From Vicinamibacteria bacterium (GTDB lineage Bacteria > Acidobacteriota > Vicinamibacteria > Vicinamibacterales > UBA2999), in contig JAICEG010000248.1 of the NCBI GenBank assembly GCA_025924295.1, positions 1 to 7,879 of the forward strand: a stretch of DNA of 7,879 nucleotides, in the 5' to 3' direction. The notes below the pieces were generated by a model that worked only from the letters and a program-made list of their open reading frames with translations, searched no databases and had not been told where the DNA came from. Numbering within the stretch: the stretch's first letter is position 1; every line of letters starts with the position of its first letter. Shown here piece by piece: positions 1 to 6,617 of this stretch. The position numbers and the translations under genes are program-made.

Positions 1-272
1 CAGGCCTCGGCGGCGTCGTAGTACTCCGCCGCCACGAACATCTTCCCCATCTCCCCGTAGGCTGTTGCCAACTCGGTCGGTGGCGCCTTCCGTTCGATCG
101 CCGCCTGCAGGGACTGATAGCGATCGCGAATCTGCTTCTGCACAGACTCGGCGGCGCTCGAAATATCCGGGAGCGCCACGGGTCGGAGTTCCGGCGTCGG
201 ATCGGGCCCGCTGCAACTCGAAAGCAGTACGACTACGGCAAGAAGAGACGTGCACCTCCGGACCGTTGTCAT
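1..272 (-). CDS. TPR-like lipoprotein, N-terminal part (runs off the left edge)
   Basis: This reading frame begins with an ATG (272-270) that overlaps the TGA stop of the upstream FG-GAP gene in an ATGA junction. It stays open for 90 codons to the window edge. The protein starts MTTVRRCTSLLAVVVLLSSC, which is a short basic N-terminus, a hydrophobic core and an LSSC lipobox with Cys20, so it is probably a lipid-anchored envelope protein. After a Pro-rich linker (about residues 21-36) it becomes helical. Near residues 65-90 it shows the spacing of a tetratricopeptide repeat (LATAYGEMGKMF...AAEYYDAAEA). TPR proteins act as binding scaffolds; no partner can be named from the sequence. Translational coupling to the FG-GAP lipoprotein suggests a shared function. 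The lipoprotein call is good; the TPR call rests on about one repeat, because the rest lies outside the window. Confidence 0.8.
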   Translation of the reverse strand, partial: MTTVRRCTSLLAVVVLLSSCSGPDPTPELRPVALPDISSAAESVQKQIRDRYQSLQAAIERKAPPTELATAYGEMGKMFVAAEYYDAAEA

Positions 273-1972
273 TTCTCTTTCAACGTCTTATATCGATCGA
301 CCGGAACCTGGGGCCAGCTATCGACCTCTCCGCTCGGCCACGTCACCCGCACATCGACCGGCTCTGTTGACTCGCCCACCCCGACAAGAACCCGCGGATC
401 GTTGGCCGATGCATAGCTGCCATCGGTGCGGGCGCGTCGCCATCGTTTCGTGCCAGCCTTCTGTGTGATCTCGACGCGCGCTCCAAGTGCGTCCCGCCCG
501 TTGGCGCCGACGAGTCTCAGCCCGATCCAGTGGCGACCGTCTGCAATCTGATTGAGGAGGAGACGGACAGGGCCGTTGTTGTTTCCAATCAGCACGTCGG
601 TGTCGCCATCGTTATCGACATCACCGAAAGCCGCACCACGACCGACTTCAGAAAGCGCGAACGCGGCGCCGGCGCGGCCGCCGACTTCTTCGAATCGTCC
701 CCCGCCCAGATTGTGGAACAGCAACTTCCGCTGATGCAGCGGCAGCGGATCCTTGGCCTGCCGCAATTCCTCGATGATCTGCACCGTGCCGTTCACCGAC
801 AAAAGATCCAGGCGTCCGTCGTTGTCGTAGTCGAACCAGGCGGTTCCGAAACCGGTGAACGGCACACTCGCCGAACCGAGCCCGGACGGCGCGCTGCGAT
901 CGTCGAAGACACCGGACCCGTCATTCACGAACAGGTTGCTGCCTTCGCTCGTCAGTTCCGTGACAAACAGATCCTCATCCCCGTCATCGTCGAAATCACC
1001 GGCGTCGACGCCCATGCTCGCCTCGGCCTTACCGGTGACTGGAAGCGCCACTCCCGCCAGCAACGCGGCGTTCTCGAAGGTGCCATCGCGCTGGTTGATC
1101 CACAGCTGGTTTTCCTTCCCGTCGTTGGCCACGTAGATGTCGATCCAGCCGTCACCGTTGAAGTCGGCCGTTGACACGCCGAGCGCCGGACCATACTCGC
1201 GGGCAATCCCGGCCTTCACACTCGCGTCGACGAAGGTCCCGTCACCGCGATTGATGAAGAACCGATCCTGGAGCGGTTGATGCGCCTCGGGCATGCAGTA
1301 GTCGACGGCGCCTGACGCGCCGAAGCATTGCGTGTTGTTCTCGAGCGAGTAGCGAATGTAGTTGCCAACGTACAGGTCCAGCCATCCGTCGCGGTTGACG
1401 TCGACGAAGGACGCCGAGACGCTCCACGAGCGGTAGTCGGTGCCGCTGGCTTTCGACACGTCGGTGAAGGTGCCGTTGCCGTTGTTGCGCAGCAGCTGAT
1501 TGGGAGCATCGAACTTCGTCAGGTACAGGTCGACCCAGCCGTCGTTGTCGACGTCGCCGGCCGCGACGCCCATTCCATAGCCGGGGGCGTCGATACCGCT
1601 TGCAGCCGTCACGTCCGTGAAGCGCAGCGTCCGGCTGCCGTCAGCCGCAATCGTGAGATCGTTGCGAAACAGCCGGTCAGAGAACTGAGGACCCTCGGGG
1701 CCGGAATTCGAGGGCTGCAGTGCGGAGCCTTGCACCAGATACACGTCCAGGTCGCCGTCGTTGTCGAAATCGAAGAGCGCCACGCCGGGCGCCAGCACTT
1801 CGGGCACGTACAGCCTTCCCGACATCCCGTTGACATGGACGAACCCGAGGCCCGCCTGGCTGGCGCGATCGACGAACCACTCGCGCTGTGCGGGGGCGAC
1901 GGCGTCGTGATGCCGGCCGCACCCGGTCGTCATCGTGATGGCTGCCAGCCCGAGCGTGATGAGCGTTCTCAT
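269..1972 (-). CDS. CRTAC1 family FG-GAP/VCBS repeat lipoprotein with C-terminal ASPIC/UnbV domain
   Basis: This 567-residue protein is predicted to be exported. The N-terminus MRTLITLGLAAITMTTGC looks like a lipoprotein signal with Cys18, although Thr at -3 makes the lipobox weak. Seven calcium-loop repeats of the DxDxDGxxD type follow, starting at about residues 68, 140, 191, 270, 326, 381 and 451 (for example DFDNDGDLD and DFNGDGWID). They are expected to form blades of an integrin-alpha-like beta-propeller. A Cys pair (Cys216 and Cys226), typical of the CRTAC1 family, lies between blades. The C-terminus (about 482-550) is an ASPIC/UnbV domain with GARVEI and VTWPSGEVDSW. Family members are extracellular or envelope proteins presumed to bind ligands; no enzyme activity is established. 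No strong Shine-Dalgarno sequence precedes the ATG, but the signal peptide begins there, which supports the start. The stop codon overlaps the start of the next lipoprotein gene. Confidence 0.93.
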   Translation of the reverse strand: MRTLITLGLAAITMTTGCGRHHDAVAPAQREWFVDRASQAGLGFVHVNGMSGRLYVPEVLAPGVALFDFDNDGDLDVYLVQGSALQPSNSGPEGPQFSDRLFRNDLTIAADGSRTLRFTDVTAASGIDAPGYGMGVAAGDVDNDGWVDLYLTKFDAPNQLLRNNGNGTFTDVSKASGTDYRSWSVSASFVDVNRDGWLDLYVGNYIRYSLENNTQCFGASGAVDYCMPEAHQPLQDRFFINRGDGTFVDASVKAGIAREYGPALGVSTADFNGDGWIDIYVANDGKENQLWINQRDGTFENAALLAGVALPVTGKAEASMGVDAGDFDDDGDEDLFVTELTSEGSNLFVNDGSGVFDDRSAPSGLGSASVPFTGFGTAWFDYDNDGRLDLLSVNGTVQIIEELRQAKDPLPLHQRKLLFHNLGGGRFEEVGGRAGAAFALSEVGRGAAFGDVDNDGDTDVLIGNNNGPVRLLLNQIADGRHWIGLRLVGANGRDALGARVEITQKAGTKRWRRARTDGSYASANDPRVLVGVGESTEPVDVRVTWPSGEVDSWPQVPVDRYKTLKEK

Positions 1973-2001
1973 TCCAGTGACGAAAGCTTACACAAACACG
2001 A

Positions 2002-2050
2002 AACTGCCAACTTCCAACTCCCAATCGCCCAACTTCCAATTGGACAACCT
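2002..2050. repeat. Degenerate heptamer tandem repeat in the divergent promoter gap
   Basis: About six copies of a 7-8 nt unit close to AACTTCC lie head to tail: AACTGCC (2002), AACTTCC (2009), AACTCCC (2016), AATCGCCC (2023), AACTTCC (2031) and AATTGGAC (2038), then AACCTT. The last full units include the palindrome CCAATTGG (2036-2043). The repeat occupies the middle of the 117-nt gap between the divergent FG-GAP gene and M16 peptidase gene, and it is more A-rich and C-rich than its surroundings. The rest of the gap holds no gene. On the right side it contains a clear Shine-Dalgarno sequence, AGGGAGA (2077-2083), 6 nt before the peptidase ATG. I see no convincing sigma-70 promoter pair for either gene. 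The repeat could be a regulator-binding array or a copy of a dispersed intergenic repeat; the sequence alone does not decide. Confidence 0.6.
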
Positions 2051-2089
2051 TAGTTGCGTTAGACTCGTCTTCTCATAGGGAGAATACCG

Positions 2090-4876
2090 ATGAAACCCGC
2101 GCTCCGCACCCCTGCGCTGCTCCTGGCCTGGATCCTGACAGCCTCATCACCGGCGTTCGTTCATGCCGGGCAGGCGGCGGCAGCGCCTCCCCAGGCGGCG
2201 GCCCCGGCGCTGCCGAACGGGGTCGAGCGCATCACCTCGGTCGAAGGCATCACGGAGTACCGTCTCGCCAACGGACTACAGGTTCTGCTCTTCCCCGATC
2301 AATCCAAGCAGACGATCACGGTCAACGTCACCTACAAGGTTGGCTCGCGGCATGAGGGCTACGGCGAGACCGGCATGGCTCACCTGCTCGAGCACCTGGT
2401 GTTCAAGGGGTCGCCGAAGCATCGCAACATCCCGCAGGAGCTGACCGAGCGCGGCACCCGCCCCAACGGCTCCACCTGGTTCGATCGCACGAACTACTTC
2501 GAGACGTTTGCGGCGACTGAAGACAACCTGCGGTGGGCGCTCGATCTCGAGTCCGACCGGATGGTGAATTCATTCATCGCCAAGGCCGATCTCGACAGCG
2601 AGATGACGGTCGTGCGCAACGAACTGGAATCGGGTGAGAACAGTCCGACCAACGTCCTGCTGCAGCGGGTGCTGTCGACCGCGTATCTCTGGCACAACTA
2701 CGGCAAGTCGACGATCGGCGCCCGATCCGATCTCGAGAACGTGCCGATCGATCGGCTCCAGGCGTTCTACCGCACGTACTATCAGCCGGATAACGCGGTG
2801 CTCCTCGTCGCCGGCAAGTTCGACGAGCCGAAGACTCTCGAGCTGGTCAATCAGTACTTCAGTCCGATTCCCAAGCCGGCGCGCGTGCTCCCCACCTTCT
2901 ACACCGCGGAGCCGACACAGGACGGCGAGCGCAATGTGACCGTCCGCCGAGTCGGTGATGTGCAGTGGGTCCTGTCCGCCTACCACGTGCCATCGGGCGC
3001 GGATCCAGACTTCGCGCCGCTCGATCTCGTGGTCCAGATTCTTGGTGATACCCCAACGGGTCGCCTGCACAAGGGGCTGGTTGAAACGAAGCAGGCGAGC
3101 GCCTCTTTCGGCGGCAACTTTCAGCTTCATGACCCGGGTACCGCCTACTTTGCAGCGCAGGTGCGTCAGGACTCGTCACTCGACACGGCACGCGACAGTC
3201 TGATGAAGATCGTCGAAGGGATCGCCACCACGCCGCCGACGACCGAGGAGATCGAGCGTGCTCGCACCAGCCTGCTGACACAGATCGAGCTGCAGTTGAA
3301 TTCGTCCGACCAGGTGGGGCTGCAGTTGAGCGAGTGGATCGGCATGGGCGACTGGCGCCTGCTCTTCCTCCACCGCGACCGCATTCGTTCGGCGACCCCA
3401 GAAGACGCACGCCGCGTGGCTGCCAAGTACTTCAAGCCGAGCAACCGGACCGTCGGCCTCTTCATTCCAACGAAGGAACCCGACCGCGTCGAGATGCCGC
3501 CGCAACCGGATCTCGTCTCGATGCTCAAGGACTACAAAGGCGGCGCGGCGGTTGCCGCCGGCGAGGCCTTCGACCCGTCGCCCAAGAACATCGAGTCGCG
3601 AACGGCGCGCTCGGCGATGGCCGGACTGAAACTGTCGCTGCTGCCCAAGGAGACGCGCGGCGACACGGTCGTCGCCAATCTCACGCTGCGCTTCGGCGAC
3701 GAGAAGAGCGTCGCGAATCGCGTCATGGCTGGCCAGTTTGCTGGCGCCATGCTGATGCGCGGAACGACGAAGCGCACTCGTCAGCAGATACAGGATGAAA
3801 TCGATCGTCTCAAGGCTCGCCTCAACGTGTTTGGCGGTCCGACCAACGCCGGCTTCCAGATCGAGACCACACGACAGAACCTGCCCGCGGTACTGCGCCT
3901 GGCCGCCGAAGTGCTGAGGGATCCGTCCTTCCCCGCGGACGAGTTCGAGCAACTGCGGCAGCAGCGCCTCGCCGGGCTGGAGCAGGCTAGAAGTGAACCG
4001 CAGGCGATCGCTCAGCTCGAGCTGCAGCGGCATCTGCGGCCGTGGCCGAAAGGCGACGTCCGTTACGTGTCGACGACCGAAGAGTCGATCGCAGACGTCA
4101 AGGCCGTCACGGTCGAGGAGACCAAGAAGTTCTACACGGACTTCTATGGCGCCTCGAACGGCGAGCTCGCGGTCGTCGGGGATTTCGACTCCGCGGAAAT
4201 CTCCAAGCTGGCGTCGGAGCTGTTTGGATCGTGGAAGTCTCCGCGTGCGTTCACGCGGGTTGGCGACGTCTACCGCGATGTCCCTGCCATCAACAAGTCG
4301 CTCGAGACACCCGACAAGGCGAACGCGTTCTTCATGGCCGGGCTCAACGTGAACGTTCAGGACACGGACCCCGACTACGCCGCGCTCGTGCTCGGCAACT
4401 ACATGCTCGGAGGTGGATTCCTGAACTCGCGGCTGGCGACTCGCGTGCGCCAGAAAGAGGGGCTCAGCTACGGCATCTCCTCGCAGTTCCAGGCGAGCTC
4501 ACTGGACAAGACCGGACTCTTCATGGTGCTCGCGATCTACGCACCGCAGAACGCGGAGCGCCTCGAAGCCGCGGTCAAGGAAGAGATCTCGCGCGTGCTG
4601 ACCGAGGGCTTCACAGACGAGGAAGTCAAGGCGGCGAAGGCCGGCTGGCTGCAGTCGAACCAGGTCACGCGCGCCCAGGACAACTCACTGGCCGGACGAC
4701 TCAACACCGTGTCGTACCTCAATCGCACGCTCGCATGGGACGCGGAGCTGGAATCGATCATCGCGTCGCTGACGCCGGCGGAAATCAAGGCGGCCATGGT
4801 CAAGTACCTCTCTCCGGCCAAAGTCAGCTTCGTCAAGGCCGGGGACTTCGCGAAGGCGGCCGCAGCGGCTAAATAG
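2090..4876 (+). CDS. Secreted M16 family zinc metallopeptidase, double-length (active plus inactive half)
   Basis: The 928-residue protein starts with a Sec signal (basic KPALR, hydrophobic core, likely cleavage after VHA at residue 26). An Ala/Pro-rich linker leads into two tandem M16 units. The first (about 45-480) carries the inverted zinc motif HLLEH (His98, Glu101 catalytic, His102) and the distal ligand Glu178 in VRNELESGENSP, 76 residues on, as is normal for the family. The second (about 500-925) has lost the motif: the equivalent stretch reads QFAGA before MLMRGT. It keeps the GLSYG segment near residue 790, where M16 enzymes place substrate-binding Arg and Tyr residues. Many M16B enzymes are heterodimers of active and inactive subunits; here both are on one chain. 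The likely role is degradation of peptides in the periplasm or outside the cell; the substrate is unknown. The start is supported by AGGGAGA 6 nt upstream. The stop codon directly abuts that of the convergent gene. Confidence 0.94.
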   Translation: MKPALRTPALLLAWILTASSPAFVHAGQAAAAPPQAAAPALPNGVERITSVEGITEYRLANGLQVLLFPDQSKQTITVNVTYKVGSRHEGYGETGMAHLLEHLVFKGSPKHRNIPQELTERGTRPNGSTWFDRTNYFETFAATEDNLRWALDLESDRMVNSFIAKADLDSEMTVVRNELESGENSPTNVLLQRVLSTAYLWHNYGKSTIGARSDLENVPIDRLQAFYRTYYQPDNAVLLVAGKFDEPKTLELVNQYFSPIPKPARVLPTFYTAEPTQDGERNVTVRRVGDVQWVLSAYHVPSGADPDFAPLDLVVQILGDTPTGRLHKGLVETKQASASFGGNFQLHDPGTAYFAAQVRQDSSLDTARDSLMKIVEGIATTPPTTEEIERARTSLLTQIELQLNSSDQVGLQLSEWIGMGDWRLLFLHRDRIRSATPEDARRVAAKYFKPSNRTVGLFIPTKEPDRVEMPPQPDLVSMLKDYKGGAAVAAGEAFDPSPKNIESRTARSAMAGLKLSLLPKETRGDTVVANLTLRFGDEKSVANRVMAGQFAGAMLMRGTTKRTRQQIQDEIDRLKARLNVFGGPTNAGFQIETTRQNLPAVLRLAAEVLRDPSFPADEFEQLRQQRLAGLEQARSEPQAIAQLELQRHLRPWPKGDVRYVSTTEESIADVKAVTVEETKKFYTDFYGASNGELAVVGDFDSAEISKLASELFGSWKSPRAFTRVGDVYRDVPAINKSLETPDKANAFFMAGLNVNVQDTDPDYAALVLGNYMLGGGFLNSRLATRVRQKEGLSYGISSQFQASSLDKTGLFMVLAIYAPQNAERLEAAVKEEISRVLTEGFTDEEVKAAKAGWLQSNQVTRAQDNSLAGRLNTVSYLNRTLAWDAELESIIASLTPAEIKAAMVKYLSPAKVSFVKAGDFAKAAAAAK

Positions 4877-5881
4877 TCACTTGCGACTGGCTGCAGCTCG
4901 TTCCTCCGCGCGCGCCCCTTTCAGGATGTGCTCGAGGCCACGATTCCCTTCGTGACAGGCGTACTCGAACACTTGCTGGCCATCGTCCCGCATGAGCGGC
5001 ATCGTGAACGTCCACGGCCGTGTCCACGTCTCGGGATCGGAGACGGTGACCTGCCACTGAAGCCGGTTCGGGGCCACCGGTGTGAACCGTTCGATGAGCA
5101 TGTACTGCTCGCTGTTGTAGCGGAAGTTGTAGCCCATGTGCGTCCGATCGGTGAAGTTGGTGGTCTCGACGACGAGCGTGTTCCCGTCCCATCGTCCCAC
5201 GGCATCGCCGAGGTACTGACGAATCGCTCGACCCACGTGCGGGCGGCCGTCGAGCGGGATCACGCGTGCCTCGTGGATCATCTCGTAGCGGATCGCGACG
5301 AAATCCGGTGACTGCGTGATCTCGTAGGAATTGCCGTAGATGGCCGGCATCATCGAGCCCGGCAGGCCGCGCGTGATGCAGCGGTCGTAGAGGCTGCGAT
5401 CGAGCCATGAGTCGGCGACGCCCTCTCCATTGCGTGCATTGTGCAGTGCCGCCCATGCCGCCTCCCGCTTGAGCCCGAGCGGCGTCATCGCTGGAAGCTT
5501 GCCGTCGGGCGGATCGAGGAGCAGCCACGGACGGCTGCCGCTGCCTTGCAGGTGCTCGTACCAGTGCGTCGGCCCGGCGCCGGTCTCCGCGCCGCCGATG
5601 CCGCCGGCCACCTTCGCGGCTATGGCCTGGCGCTCTTTCGTAATCCGTGCGAGATCCGCCGCGCTGAAGCTTTCGGCGGTGCGCCCCTTGAACTCGTCGG
5701 GACGTTCAAGCGGGGTATTGGCCTCGTCCTTGTTCGTGTAGACGCCCTGGAGGTCAGGATGGCCCCACGGCGTCTTCGGAGGTGTCCAGCCGGCGCTCTG
5801 CGCGTGGGGCGACGGAAGCAGCCAGCCCATGACCACTACGACCGTGGCAGCGCACAGCCAGATCCGGGCAGACGTTCTCAT
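4877..5881 (-). CDS. Conserved exported protein of unknown function (WGHPDLQG type)
   Basis: This 334-residue protein has a Sec signal peptide (MRTSARIW followed by a hydrophobic stretch to about residue 22), with probable cleavage after PHA near residue 27. The mature protein opens with TPWGHPDLQGVY (about 37-48), a motif I associate with a large paralogous family of exported proteins in Acidobacteriota and some Proteobacteria. Further conserved-looking blocks are CITRGLPG (168-175), YEMIHEARVIPLDGRPH (199-215), YLGDAVGRWDGNTLVVETTNF-like strands (about 223-243) and YACHEGN (307-313). The many aromatic residues and short strand-turn-strand patterns suggest a beta-rich fold. It has no transmembrane segment after the signal and no catalytic signature I recognise, so I assign no function. 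The start is well supported by AGGGAGG (5886-5892, read on the minus strand) 4 nt before the ATG. The gene converges on the M16 peptidase gene with no intervening base. Confidence 0.85.
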   Translation of the reverse strand: MRTSARIWLCAATVVVVMGWLLPSPHAQSAGWTPPKTPWGHPDLQGVYTNKDEANTPLERPDEFKGRTAESFSAADLARITKERQAIAAKVAGGIGGAETGAGPTHWYEHLQGSGSRPWLLLDPPDGKLPAMTPLGLKREAAWAALHNARNGEGVADSWLDRSLYDRCITRGLPGSMMPAIYGNSYEITQSPDFVAIRYEMIHEARVIPLDGRPHVGRAIRQYLGDAVGRWDGNTLVVETTNFTDRTHMGYNFRYNSEQYMLIERFTPVAPNRLQWQVTVSDPETWTRPWTFTMPLMRDDGQQVFEYACHEGNRGLEHILKGARAEERAAASRK

Positions 5882-5930
5882 ACAGCCTCCCTGATGGAAG
5901 CCGATCCTACTCCATTTCGATGCCCGTTTC

Positions 5931-5958
5931 GTATTACTCTTACCGGTAGGAGTAATAC
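5931..5958. promoter_or_regulatory. 28-bp near-perfect palindrome, probable VapBC operator overlapping the vapB RBS
   Basis: The arms GTATTACTC (5931-5939) and GAGTAATAC (5950-5958) are exact reverse complements and flank the self-complementary core TACCGGTA (5941-5948). The only asymmetry is T5940 against G5949, so 26 of 28 positions fit the dyad. The palindrome ends 3 nt before the vapB ATG, and its right arm includes the probable Shine-Dalgarno sequence GGAG (5949-5952). Toxin-antitoxin complexes commonly bind a palindrome at their own promoter, and an AbrB-type antitoxin supplies the DNA-binding dimer, so autorepression is the likely role. It also sits in the 80-nt gap facing the divergent exported-protein gene, so it might affect that gene too. 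In RNA the single mismatch becomes a U-G pair. A transcript starting upstream could therefore fold a 12-bp hairpin with a CCGG loop that hides the RBS. Confidence 0.82.
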
Positions 5959-5961
5959 ACG

Positions 5962-6192
5962 ATGCGAATCACGAGTAAGGGACAGGTCACGATTCCCATC
6001 GAGATTCGGGAAGCGCTTGGCCTTCTGCCCAATACGGAGGTCGAGTTCGAGATCGATCGAGGGGCGGTGCGCATGAGGAAGGCTGCGGCACCGCGGGCGA
6101 TGGACCGCGGACAGGCGCTCATCGAGCATATGCGCGGGCGCGGCACCCGCCGCATCACCACTGATCAGATCATGAAACTCACGCGAGGGTGA
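5962..6192 (+). CDS. vapB: AbrB/MazE-type antitoxin of a VapBC toxin-antitoxin system
   Basis: This 76-residue protein is the DNA-binding antitoxin partner of the PIN toxin that follows. Residues 1-45 form a SpoVT/AbrB swapped-hairpin domain, recognised by the opening MRITSKGQVTIPIEIREALG, then the hydrophobic/acidic strand TEVEFEID. The C-terminal third (about 46-76) is basic and helical and ends TTDQIMKLTRG, a tail typical of AbrB-type VapB antitoxins that is expected to wrap round the toxin active site. The start fits both the AbrB consensus and GGAG 9 nt upstream. The stop TGA ends 1 nt before the toxin GTG, so the two genes are almost certainly cotranscribed and translationally coupled. 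The 28-bp palindrome directly upstream is the likely autoregulatory operator. Confidence 0.93.
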   Translation: MRITSKGQVTIPIEIREALGLLPNTEVEFEIDRGAVRMRKAAAPRAMDRGQALIEHMRGRGTRRITTDQIMKLTRG

Positions 6193-6193
6193 C

Positions 6194-6598
6194 GTGCCCG
6201 GCACCCTCGTCGACAGCAACGTCATCCTGGACGTCCTGACCGAAGATGCCGATTGGGGTGACTGGTCGGCGGCCATGCTGGCGGATGCGGCGCGCAGCGG
6301 TCCACTCGCCATCAATCCGATCATCTACGCGGAGGTATCGGCCCGTTTCGAACGCATCGAGGACCTCGACGAGGCGTTGCCCGAAACCTATTACCGGCGC
6401 CTGCCGCTGCCATTCGAGGCAGCGTTCCTGACCGGACAGTGCTTCCTGAAATACCGACGGCGCGGTGGCACGCGCCCGTCGCCCCTGCCTGACTTCTATA
6501 TCGGCGCACACGCCGCGCTCGCCGGCCTCACGCTCCTGACGCGCGTTGCAAGGAGGTACCGGTCCTATTTTCCGACTCTCCGCATCGTCGCGCCCTAA
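6194..6598 (+). CDS. vapC: PIN-domain ribonuclease toxin, VapC family, with atypical active site
   Basis: The 134-residue protein is of normal VapC length. VapC toxins are Mg-dependent RNases that cut tRNA, rRNA or mRNA; the target of this one is unknown. The PIN acidic residues visible are Asp7 in LVDSN, Glu47 in IIYAEVSARFE and Asp100 in PLPDFYIGAHA. The fourth, normally the Asp of an LLTRD segment, is Val118 here (LLTRVARRYRSYFP); the codon is GTT at 6545-6547. This could weaken metal binding and activity, or be a tolerated variant. Translation starts at GTG 1 nt after the vapB stop. GAGGG (6185-6189), inside the end of vapB, is the likely Shine-Dalgarno sequence. A perfect AAGGAGGT (6550-6557) inside the gene has no start codon after it and is part of the codons for Ala-Arg-Arg-Tyr. 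Confidence 0.92.
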   Translation: MPGTLVDSNVILDVLTEDADWGDWSAAMLADAARSGPLAINPIIYAEVSARFERIEDLDEALPETYYRRLPLPFEAAFLTGQCFLKYRRRGGTRPSPLPDFYIGAHAALAGLTLLTRVARRYRSYFPTLRIVAP

Positions 6599-6617
6599 TA
6601 TCGACGCGAGGAGAACA

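Noticed and set aside
530..1174. A 214-codon plus-strand open frame
   Set aside because: It lies antisense to the FG-GAP repeat gene. Its composition (Val/Arg/Glu-rich, no domain pattern) is the mirror of the repeated Asp/Gly/Asn codons of that gene.
1328..2053. A 241-codon plus-strand open frame reaching into the divergent gap
   Set aside because: It is antisense to the FG-GAP gene with the same mirror composition. It ends in translated heptamer repeat (QLPIAQLPIGQP), which is not protein-like.
2040..2065. A possible sigma-70 promoter for the M16 gene (TTGGAC and TAGACT)
   Set aside because: The spacer is only 14 nt and both boxes are imperfect, so I did not list it as a promoter.
3176..4033. 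A 285-codon minus-strand open frame inside the M16 gene
   Set aside because: It is a shadow frame of high-GC coding sequence. The plus strand carries clear M16 domains throughout, and this frame has no recognisable motif.
4042..4872. A 276-codon plus-strand frame overlapping the M16 C-terminal half
   Set aside because: The product is very Arg/Gly/Ala-rich and out of frame with conserved M16 sequence; I see no RBS or domain.
4875..4888. A possible terminator hairpin at the convergent junction (AGTC/GACT)
   Set aside because: The stem is only 4 bp with no T run after it.
5878..6324. A minus-strand frame covering the vapB start and the palindrome
   Set aside because: It is antisense to vapB/vapC, which are clear family members, and would run through the probable operator.
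6546..6617. A longer TTG start for the sigma factor
   Set aside because: It would overlap vapC by 53 nt and add 24 residues not seen in the family, while the ATG at 6618 has AGGAG at a usable distance.
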